In this document: piece after piece, positions 26,701 to 38,700 of the stretch
Numbering within the stretch: position 1 is the first letter of the stretch
How the letters are laid out: every line of letters begins with the position of its first letter
Origin: Liolophura sinensis
Lineage: Eukaryota > Mollusca > Polyplacophora > Chitonida > Chitonidae
DNA length: 64,000 nucleotides
Direction: 5' to 3'
NCBI RefSeq assembly: GCF_032854445.1
Contig: NC_088297.1
Span: 20,965,127 to 21,029,126, forward strand
Notes under the pieces: generated by a model
The model's input: only the letters and a program-made list of their open reading frames with translations
Told to the model about the DNA's origin: nothing
Databases searched by the model: none
Program-made: the position numbers and the translations under genes

Positions 26701-29700
26701 TCTTTTAGCTCAAAACTATGTATCCTTCAATTCACAACTGTGTATCTTTTAGCTCAAAACTATGTATATCTTTTAGCTCAAAACTATGTATCCTCCAATT
26801 CACAACTGTGTATCTTTTAGCTCAAAACTATGTATCCTTCATTTCACAACTGTGTATCTTTTAGCTCAAAACTATGTATCCTTCAATTCACAACTGTGTA
26901 TCTTTTAGCTCAAAACTATGTATCCTTCAATTCACAACTGTGTATCTTTTAGCTCAAAACTATGTATCCTTCATTTACAACTGAGTATCTTTTAGCTCAA
27001 AACTATGTATCCTTCAATTCACAACTGTGTATCTTTTAGCTCAAAACTATGTATCCTTCATTTTACAACTGTGTATCTTTTAGCTCAAAACTATGTGTCC
27101 TTCAGTTCACAACTGTGTATTCTTGAGCTCAAAACTGTGTATCCTTCAATTCACAACTGTGTATTCTTGAGCTCAAAAATATGTATCCTTCATTTCACAA
27201 CTGTGTATTTTTTAGCTCAAAACTATGTGTCCTTCAATTCACAACTGTGTATTCTTGAGCTCAAAACTGTGTATCCTTCATTTCACAACTGTGTATTTTT
27301 TAGCTCAAAACTATGTGTCCTTCAATTCACAACTGTGTATTCTTGAGCTCAAAACTGTATATCCTTCAATTCACAACTGTGTATTCTTGAGCTCAAAACT
27401 ATGTGTCCTTCATTTCACAACTGTGTATTTTTTAGCTCAAAACTATGTGTCCTTCAATTCACAACTGTGTATTCTTGAGCTCAAAACTATGTGTCCTTCA
27501 ATTCACAACTGTGTATTCTTGAGCTCAGAACTATGTGTACCATGATTGCTTTTTGGTAATGTTTTCTTTATTTGTTTATTTGTTTATTTTTTATTTCTCC
27601 AAACAGGCACTTGACGGGTTTCTGTTTGTGGTCAACAGTCATGGTAAAGTGGAATTTGTCTCGGAGAATGTTACAAGTTACCTCAAGTATTCATTGGTAA
27701 GATTCAGTCTTTATACATCAGGGGTCATAACAGCTCATCACAGAGATGACCTTGAAATAAATTAGATCTCGCATTATATGATTTAGTGGTATGGAATATG
27801 TTGGATATCATTTAAACAGGGTTCGCACGGGTCCTTGAAAACCTTGAAAGTACTTGAATTTTATTTTGGTAATTCAAAGACTGGAAAGTGCTTGAATTTG
27901 ACCATTTTTATGTGGAGGTCCTTGAAAGTACTTGATTTTGTTTGTGTCACGTGAAGAAAGTTATTCAGTGGTAAGACTCTGTGAATCAACTGGCAATGGG
28001 CATGCACCTAAAGCGGCTGCCAGTGGTATGTACGTGGTCGTAGTTATGTACTTGAGGTACAGTACACCTCAGATAATACAGATGGGGTGTACACCTCATC
28101 TGTGTCTCATACTATGGTGTAAATGAGGTGTACAACCCATATACACCTCATCTGTACCTCACACTGAGGTGTACACCTTATGTCTGTAAGGGGGTTGATG
28201 TTTTCAAATTTAAGCTTTAATACTTTCCAGTTTCTCGAAAGTATTTTGTATCATAATACTTGAAGTGAATGCCCTAAAGGACATGTACATGTAGACATTT
28301 GTTCTGTGTCATCTAAAACTCAAGTCACTTTGAACTCTTGTGGTCTGGAAATTTGACCTGGCTAACACCTAAAAATAACTCATCTTGATCACTTTGATAA
28401 AAAAAACAGTTCTAAGTTGAAACATGTATCACCCGGTTCCTTTTTTATCTGAAAAGTTTGAAATTTCAAATTGTCTTTTATATTTTTTCAGAATGACCTT
28501 GTTGAGAAGAGTATTTACAATATCATCCATGTTGGAGATCATGCCCAATTCAGCAACAGTTTGCTGCCTATGTCATTAGGTAGGTCAAGGTCAGGCGGCC
28601 ATCTTAGATCTGATTAGCACCACCAAAAAGTTATATATGACGTGTGATCTATGCTGAAGTGAAGTACGGTTTGCATATTTCAGGTACATGTATCCTTACA
28701 TAAATATTTTTCGAGCCTGTCAGCAATGTGATCGCTGTGAGTTCAAATCCAGCCCATGCTGCCTTCCTCTCCAGCCATGCGTGAGAAGGTCTACCAACAA
28801 ACTGTGGATGGTCTTGGGTTACCCCCTGGGGTCTGCTGGATTCCCTTCCACCATATTGCTGGCCATCTTTGTATAAGTGAAATGTTCTTGGGTGAAAACA
28901 CAGTCAGATAAATAAGTATACATAAATGTTTCTTGTTAGGACTCAAATTTCAAATGGTTTACATTTTCATTGATTAATGGTGTGGATTTTTCATATAAGG
29001 CTATAGTCCATTTTTTTACCATTAGATTTCGTCACTTTCAAATCCCATATAGAATGTATGCACTTTTCATTTAAAACACCATGTAATATTAATGTCTTCC
29101 TGTTTGCAGCTCATACGGGAACAACTTCAAATAGTTTTGCTGATGGTAAGGAAGCATTCCATGAATGTTGTCATCCATCTTTCAAACTGAGTGTTCATTT
29201 AGATGCCTTTTACATCGTTTTAAGTTGATGAATTATAAGTTATTGGATAGAACAATAGAACAATTACTATCCAGAAACCCGAAGAAGCTTCAAAAGCTTT
29301 TTTAAGAAAAAACATATTCTTCGGTAGGCCCAGTTTTAGCATATAGCTGATTTTTTCCTTCTTTCAAAGGATTTCTACTTCATATTGCTTTTGTTAACCA
29401 TGTTCAAGATAGAGATATGATAATGGAATGTTGACAACATTTGTTCTTAAGATAATATGTTGATGTGTACATTTTCTTGTGCTTCTTCATTTCAGATAAT
29501 GGGGGTCCATTTAGCGCAGAAACACTGGGCAACAAAGGCAGGACTTTCAATTGTAGAATGCTTATAAAACCACCATGTAAGTGATATATTTCTGTAATTA
29601 TGAACAGCATGATTCTAACGTACACCTGAAACAATTTTAGTTATCAGTGCTGATTATAGGTTTGCATAAAGAACAAAAGTGGCGAGGTAAATCCTAAGCA

Positions 29701-32700
29701 CAGGCTTCAAAGGTCAAGCTTGGCTAGTGTTGGCATTGATGTAAGGGGAGTTTTCAGGTCAGCACACGGGTGGCATGAGCATGGGTGTCATCGATGAATG
29801 ATGTAAAGGGAGATAACTCTAATGCTTTGTACAGCATTGTCCAGCATCAAGAAGACGTGGGCTTTTCAGCCTCTTGGGTAGTTGAAAAGATGCTTACTTG
29901 ATTTATCCCCACCCAATAATTTACAGGGTCTGCCTTCTAAGCGAAATGTTCAGGCTATATCCAAAGTTGAGTCATGCCTTATGGTGCTTCCTCACTCACA
30001 TTTCTATATAAGGGATCTAGATGTTGTCAAGGGTGGGTGTCATGTCAGGTGTCTTTGACATGGTTTTCCATTGAGACAGCACTAAATAAATAAATAAATA
30101 ACATAAGAAATAAGAATAAATAAATGAATGAATGCTTGGGAGCTTAACGTAGTACTTAAGAATTTTTCAGTCACATGACGATGATATTTTTTATCCAGAT
30201 GTTGTTAGATGGATGATTGATGATCGGAGATGATTTTTGGTTTTTTTTTGACGTACAGGTGAAGAAGATGGAGATGTTGAAGTTAAACAGACCTATGTAT
30301 CTAAGTATGAGAATATGCAGATATCTGCTGTGCTACAACCATATCCAGATAAACAAGGTAATAGCACAGGTGGGTACATAATGCAGGTGCAAGGATCTGC
30401 ACTCAGTCAGTGGTCCGTGAAAAGCAGGGTAAAACTGTACACCAGGGGCCAGTCTTGCAAAGCTGTCGCAACATTACATAAAGTTCATTTATACCATGAT
30501 GACGTATCTCTTCACTACATTATGCCAGGTGCATCAAACAACTGCACCGTAAAACGGGCCCTGGTCATTAACTGGGAGAATGTTGTAGATCTTCACTGAA
30601 ACATATGGAAAATTTGCAGAGAGAAATCATGGAAAACTCAAAGAAAGTTCCTTGTTAATATTTAAGGTTTGTATAAGCTTCTCCAGTTGACTGTTTTTTT
30701 ATTATTTATTTATTTATTTTTTTATATATACTGTTTTCCATTTTAGAGGGACAATCCTGCTTAGTGTGCGTTGCCCGTCGATTACCGTTGGCGGAAAAGA
30801 CAATGCTGGGCATTGAACAGTTCACTACAAAACAGGATCTTAACGGGAAAATTGTAGATTGCGATACCAGGTTAGTACAGGATGTTAATAAAACAGCAAC
30901 TAGCAATACAACGTTTGATTGTAAACCAGGCAGAGCATCGGGGGAAGCCCACAACCCAGGTTGCTGGCAGGCCTTCCCACAAACGCCGATCCATTGTTTT
31001 TGGTGTATAAAGTACAGGCACACGTGTGCACCAAAAACTTGCTTGTTGTCACTAAACAAAACATGGCAGTGTAAACCAGCAGCTGTAATCGGCAAAAACA
31101 ACACAGTTTATGTTGTATTATTATAGGATTCATGAAAGGAGATGTTTGTATGATATTTATATAATATTTTATAATATTTACGTTTGAAAAATCGGACGAG
31201 TGCTGACTGACAAAAATATACACATCGAATGTGCTGTAAGAAACATTCACCATTTAACAGGCACATTTCAGGAATCCTTAAAGCGAAGATAATGATGATA
31301 AGTAGATAAAAATATGTATGTATATGCGTGTTTATGATTCAGTTCAGTTCATTGGACTTGTGAATTTCTGTTCACAGAGGAATAGCCCCCAGTCATTACG
31401 ACTATCCTGATTTCAAGGGACATAACCTCCAAGATTTTTGCCATGTCAACGATATCCAGTTACTGGCAAAACACATTCAAGAAGGTGAGATTTCACATAT
31501 TCAGTTCGGAGTCTTAATTTTATTTTGTGTTTCACATGAGAGCCGACTGAAAAAATCCAAAAATGGAATAAAAATGAAATGCTCCTTTTGATTTTGGTTG
31601 ATCTCCAAGATTTTACGATTTTCCAGTTCATTGATATTTTCCGATCCTGTAAATATGTGTATACAGGAAAAGTTGCCTGGATAAATCCACATTTTCCACA
31701 GATTAGATGATTTTTAAGTTTTTAAATTGATAAGACTTTTATAAGAAAGACATCTAAAATGTTACTTTGTGCTGCTTGGCTTGGATAGATAGGGTAGAGG
31801 AAGGAAAGAGACTGGTTGGCCAAGTGTTCATATAACGTCTCCGAGTGTTGCAACGTGTGACATCTGGTGTCTGGCATCGGCATGATACTTCACTGACAGC
31901 AACACTCTGGTGTCATGTACTCGCCCGGCCACAAGAAGACTCAATATATACACACACACTGAATTATTTTTTTCTTGTCATATGATTGAAAGATTAAGAC
32001 ATAAACATTACAACAACATAAAACCCAAGCATGTGTGGTATACAGACATACACATCCTTTCTTATTCAATTGCGAGATTTCACAAGACATAGTTGGGTCG
32101 CCGCAATAAAATTTTAATGTTCAAAAAAATGTTCTATTCTAACTCTTGCTTTAATTTAGAAGTAATATTCATTAAAAAAGAAAAAGGAATAGCTGGAAAG
32201 TGTAAATATTTAAATGAGCACTGTTTTGTTGTCTTCAGTGAAGAAGAGCTCTCAAGGCACAAGTGGGGTGTATCGCTTTAAGCTTCTGGAGAACAGATAT
32301 GTGTTTGTGAGGACACAAAGTCAGCAGTTCAACGACTTCATTGTCTCTACACATTCAATTATCAGGTCAGTGCAGGGGTGAAAAGTCAAAGGTTAGGAGT
32401 AAGTCTCTTCACAACGACTTCATTGTCTCTACACATTCAATTATCAGGTCAGTGCAGGGGTGAAATGTCAAAGATTAGGAGTAAGTCTCTCTTCACGGCT
32501 TTAGTGGATTTTTTTTTCTTCTCGTGCTAATTAGAAGTGAACTCAAAATCTGATTTTTGTTTGCACTGTTTCTTCCACCTTTTCGCATGTTTAGGGCAAC
32601 TTTTGAAGTAATTTACCCACCTCATTCTTTGGACAACAGGTTAATTTATGTTTGATGGTTTTTCATAGGATAAGAGAACTTCGTGGAAAATATATTACTT

Positions 32701-35700
32701 TCAGTCACGGCAGAGAAATGACCTCAAAACATATGATTAAAACAACACCAAGTGCAATTATATTTTAGAAAGAACAAATGAGTAACAGATTTATGTCTTG
32801 TGGGTTAGAAGAATCTTGACAAAGCTGGATGTTCGTATGAAAATATGACTATGGTACGAAAAATACCAAGCAGACTATAACATAAGGTCAGAGACTAGAC
32901 TGAGTATTCATCAGTAACAACCTTAACCAGGGATCTCGTGTTTATACGGTCAATAATAATCTTTTTTTTTTTTAATTTTTGGCCCTTAAGAGATATTCAT
33001 GCTATTGTGATTTTCGCCAGGTCGTTTTATTATAAGAAGTTTAACTGATGTTGTTGTTTCAGGGAGTGTGACTCTGACGCAGAACTCAAAGGGTCCGCCT
33101 CGACCAGTTTGATGAAATCAATTATTGGTCCTTCAGGCAACAGTTCGAGCAAAACGAGCGGACACTTTCAGGGTGTGACCAGTACTTTACAAGGAATGGG
33201 GATGTTGGGTGGCCGTAACGTCAACATGTATCTCTCGCAATCCTCGTTAGGAGCGGCCGTGCCACCCGCGCCCCAGAGCACTTCCTCAGTTCCCACACTG
33301 GGGGACACTGCCAGCATCACTGACATGCTCAATCTGAATGACATGTTTGATCTGCTGCCCCAGTCGCTGAATCAGCTCTTCAGCAGTTCAGACACATTGA
33401 ACGTCAGCGCTAACTCAGTGAACTATACGATGGCGGGGGCGACCAGCTCTGTGACCACGCCCTCGTCCTCGAGCCACACTACGTGGTCGAGCGCGTCCAG
33501 TCTGAAAATGGCGGGAGGAACAATGGAGCAGCCTCAGTTGCAGAGGAGTTTGTCCATGGCACACAACAATATGTCTGGTCCACGGCCTCTGTCCTTAAAC
33601 TTCCAGAGGAGCGCTTCGCTCTTCGACAATGGACAGAAGAGTCCGGGTTTCGCTGGAACGCCCGGACAGAGAACGTGCAGCCCGAATTTCGCAATGCCAA
33701 GCCCGCGGGGACCTGGGTACGGAAGTTACATGAACCAACGCAGTCCTGGCAGCGCGAATCAAGGAGATGTGAATCGGTCGTCGTCGCAGTTTTCTCCCAT
33801 GTCGTACCCACAAGCGAAGAGTACTAGCCCTCTCATGTCTCCCCAGCCAAGTAAGTACAAAACTTCATCCTCACAGCAGCCCATACCCTTCAACCAAACC
33901 CATGCACTTGTACTCAGAGGCTGATGTCTTGACTAAGCTGGTATCCAAACTAGCTGGGTTCAAGTGTTCTACCATATTGGCAAAGCACAGCTCTTAGAGC
34001 GGAAGAGGACCAAGGGTGTCAGTGGAAAGACTTTCACGTGTAGATTTTTTTGGGGCTGAGCAAAATGAAGTAGATTTGTAGTTGGTTTTTGGACCACATT
34101 TAATACTTGAATAGCGTGCATGAGTGCACAAGTAGACTACACTGCATACCAGTAAAAGGTTGTAAAAATTTCATCCATGAGATAGATAACTAATGTAGCA
34201 ACTTGTCAATTTCACATCAGCTTCAATATAGTGAATTTGGTCTGTACAACCCACAAAATGAATTTAACTTTTAGCTGCATTTTATTCAGAAAAAAACTAA
34301 AAAACCTGTAAAATAGTAAGATGAATACTATTATTATTGTTATTGTTTTGAGAAATTTTTCCACAAAAATGACCTAAAATATTTCCTCAAAAAAAAGGGT
34401 GTTTTTAGATGCAGATAAATATTATAAAGTATTATTTTAAATACTTTAACTTTTCTCATGATGATATGCTAATTTCCAAACAAAGTTCGAATCATCTGTC
34501 TAAGATAAATAGATCTCTCAGAATCAAGAACAATCTGCAGCTTGGTCATGGGGGAATTCTTTTTTAATTTCGCGGAAATATTTTACATTTCTTATTTCAG
34601 GTGGAAATTGGAGTCGGCCACCAAGCTCTGGGGGTATAGAATTCCCGGGACAGTCACAGAACCCGTTACAGGCACTTCAGTCCATGGACACAAATCCTCC
34701 CCCTGGGGGATATAAGCCCAATCAGTCTCCCATAGGGGGCTCACGGGAAAAACAGTTTGTGTACCCTACAAGTCGAAGTGAGACTCACACTCGGCGTGCA
34801 AGCGTCGAGAAGAAAGTGAGTCAAAGTGTGAAACTAACACAGTTACTGACTCAGAGTAGTCCGCTGGCTCCAGGGAAGTCGTTCTGTAAAGCACTGGAGG
34901 AAGTGGACCAACCTATTCTGTATAAGGACGAACCGTATGTGTCAAAAATGGGACTGATTCGAAATTCGTTACTGACGGATTCACAGTCTGATAACGGTCA
35001 TCAGTCTCCACAACCTGGGCCAGGATCGAGTCCACAAGAAAAGCCACAGAGTACCTCTGGAAACGACGAACACGACGGGAAAACAACATCAGAAAATTCT
35101 GTGCGTCGACGAGAAGAAAACAAGATTTTAAAACAGCTTCTCAGCCAAGACGATGACCTGGACGATGATTTGGTAAAGGGAAGCAACACAGAGCAGAACA
35201 TGGATGTCGACAAAAATGAAGCAGAGCCAAAAAAGTCCAATAACGTTCTTTTGAAAGTAAGTCTAAGGGAGATTCCAGAATTAACCTCATCTTGACCAGT
35301 GACGAATGTCTTTACAACTGTTTGAATAAAACAACCTTTATGGATAATTCTAAATGCTTTTGGTTGAAGTACTTTTGAAATTAGTTTTAGCAGTTATGCT
35401 GTGTTGATAATAATGTATCAGAGTTTTGAGGTTGCTTTAGAAGCTATTCAAGTACCTTTTCCTTGCGTATTTCTTAAATTTACATTTAAAGTTAAATTTC
35501 ACCCAAGGTAGCACTTCACCATCGCGATATTTATCACTAGTTTATACTTAAAACAATAACCGCCGGAAGCTGATAACCATTCCTGCAGATTGCCTGGAAG
35601 CCATGAAACTGCAATGATATCTCTAGTTATTTTCCTACTCACATGTTTGAACGAACACTGGAGTGGAATGTAGGTTTTTGGGATATGGCAAATGTCTAAT

Positions 35701-38700
35701 CTAGGTGTATGCTGTGTTTCCAGCAACTGTTGAATGAAGAAGCTCAAAATGAAGGAGAGAAATCTGAAGCCGCTCAGAAACTACAGCAGTTGTTAAGAGA
35801 GGAAGTTCAGAGAGATTCTGATGATGATCCTTACAACATTGACAGGAGCATGTCAGCACCTGTGGTGAGTGGCCAGAAGTCACGGTTCAAATCCCATACA
35901 TGGCATGATGGCTGAAACTATTTTATTTCTATTTTTGTACCTGGATGAGTACCGAAGGGTAACAGATCAAATCTGTATGTCGCTCATTGTGGGTCTTATT
36001 TTTTTTGTTCTGTTACTAATAAGTTGTATTTGGAGATAGCATAGAAGGTAAGATGGCTGTTGCATTATGCAAATTTCCCAACAACTTCTCATACTGCAAC
36101 TATGGACCTATTTGATATGAATGTATTTGCTTGGGAAAAAGGGCCATTTTTGACTCAGTTTAAATTTCTTTTTACCTCTATAAACTCTCATTGGTTTTCT
36201 TCTTTCACAGGAAAGCAGCAGCATAGAAACGGAGAGTTATTCCACCGTTACGACATCAGAAGATACCTCTCGTCAGCGACACCAGTCTGGACCTCAGCAG
36301 CCTACGTCAACGACACAGCCCACAGCAGGCCCGCTCACGCAACCAAAGAATGGGAGCGTTGTTCTCAGTCCCAGTGGTGCCGTCGCTGGTGGCTCAAACT
36401 TGTTTAAGAATTTGTTTTCGCAGGAGATATTGGGTCAAGCGGACAACCAGACACTCATGCAGGGTAACGCTTTCCGCACACTGTTAACAAATCTCTGGGA
36501 GAAAAGGGAACACAGATTCTCAGGAGGCAGAGCTAAGACCTGTACGGAATAAGCGCAAGTTACCCACGGACGTTGACAGCACCAACGATATGGACACGGA
36601 GCCGACAACTCCGTCTGGCCCATTGCCCAATTTGTCCAAGCGCAACGTCATGCTGGCCAAACTCCTGGCACGAAAACCTCCCCAGGAAACGGTGATCAAC
36701 ACAAACATCACGGTCAAATCCGTGCGGGATTCCTCAGACTAAAATTGCGCCTGTCCGCAATGTTCACAAAATGGTCCACATTTTGGACAAAGTGGACAAT
36801 CAAGAGGATGCAATGGACACTGGGAAAAGTGCACAATCCAAGAGACAATCCGCGCACGATTCCGAATGTGCCCTTCCCGGGAAACACAACGCCCGCCACT
36901 GCGGGACAACGTCATCAACAGTCTTCAAGCGTTCCCAGTATGTTTGGAGGCGCGCCATCCGATCCGAATGCGTCTGAGGCGCAGACTGCCTTGCGACAAG
37001 GGCTTGCAAACCTGAGCAATGAACCAGTTACTGCGCTGTCAGCAGTGAGTTGAACCTGCGTCGCTCAGTGTCAGGCGCAGGCGTTTCCACCATGAGCATG
37101 GATGTAGATACCTGCGTCCCAGATGGGCCTGATCCGTCTGATCCGTTGTTGGCTCAGATCCTGCAGCAAGCTCAAGAACTTCAGAACGATCTCAATTCTG
37201 GTTCACTGAACAATGTGTGTATGCAGCGCTGGTCCCATGGAGAACAACTCTTTGGGTTCGATGATGGACGATACTACGCTCTTGTCTCAATTAGATATGG
37301 TTCTGAAAGACTCGAATCTTTCCATGATGGAAATCAGACAATCTGTTAGGCATCAGCAACCAGACTAGTTCAGCCTTGATGCCCTCGGGACATGTCAGAA
37401 CAGATGGCCATTAGTGCCATACAGAGACAATTAATGAGTGACAGTGTGACTAACCCCACCCCCAACAGCCTTCCCCCACTCCTTCCTCATCCTCCACACC
37501 CATGACACAACAGCCTAACAGGCTGCCCAACTCAAGTCAAGCTTTTGCACATTCGCTCATGCAGCAACAGCAGCAACAACAGCAACAACACCCGCCAAAC
37601 ACTCAGTTGCCTCCCATGGATTTACCTTTCCCACATGGCCAGCAGATGGCGCCCCAGCAGCCAGGGATTAGCCAGTCTGCCCCAGGATATGGCCAGCCAA
37701 GGACCTCGTCTACCTCAACCCCAAGGTTTGTATTGGTTATCTCCCTCATTCTGTTATTGTTGTGTGCAAAAAAAGTTTCTTTGATGAAGTTTGAAGAAAA
37801 GAGTTTAATCATGTGCTTTCTCCTTCAGCTCTTTGGGGTGTTAAGTTCAGATCTACTAGATCTACTTCTCCCTTTATCACTTACAGTTTCTTTCAGAAAT
37901 AAATTTTGTTTGTTAATGGGGAAGAAGGTCTCAGTGTCTTTGTAACGCCCTATTTTGACAAAATTACACAGGCCAGATAGAGAAAAAAAAGAGAAAATTT
38001 GAAATGAGATTGCCCTTTTCCAAATTCTGGCTAAATCTGTGGTCTATGTTGTCATGGCAATTAAAGGGCTTACTCGATTATTAGAGCACGTTTCATGAAA
38101 CTGAGGCTTGCCTTCTCTTCAAACGTACCTCACTGTGGAATGTTTTTTCGCTATGTCAGCCCTTTGATAACCTTTCAATATATGTACAAGTAGTTAAGCT
38201 TGTTATTTTAGGCGATCAACCATTGGCTTGTTACAGCAATTGTCTCCCTGACCAATGACACTGAGGTCTTCTTAAAGTCAGGAGGTTTGTGTATCTGATT
38301 GTAGTAGGCCACATGGTTTTGGGCACATAGGCTGCTGTCTCTTTAATGAAGAATTCTTGAATATCACATTAAACACCAATCAGGACATTAATGTGTTTGT
38401 ATCATTATGTGTGTATGAATGAGTGGATTACAGTTTTGTTCATATTAGCACCGATTATATCGAGGTTTATGTCGAGGCCCAGTAACATATATTGAAACAT
38501 TATCTTTTTGTTCTAGATGCATATTCTGGGGGGTTTTTATGTTTTTTTTTGTGTTGTTGTTTTTTTTTTTTTTTGTCAGATATTCTAATGGTCAGCTGGC
38601 ATAGTGAAATGTCTACACTACAGTTTAACAAACTTCCTATTTGACCTTGGCACATTTTTCTTGAGACTTCACATTTATAATATTTATATTTTAATTTTAT

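Noticed and set aside
27005-27545. Overlapping + strand open frames of 106-113 codons before the PAS exon
   Set aside because: They are translations of the 44-bp minisatellite inside intron 2.
30315-30599. 94-codon open frame continuing exon 7 into the intron
   Set aside because: The first part is exon 7. After the GTAATA donor the peptide loses family similarity and exon 8 continues the conserved protein in the matching phase.
36464-36513. Short intron inside exon 14 (GTAACG...ACAG) to explain the first frame switch
   Set aside because: About 50 bp, no pyrimidine tract, far shorter than the other introns, and it would not explain the other seven switches.
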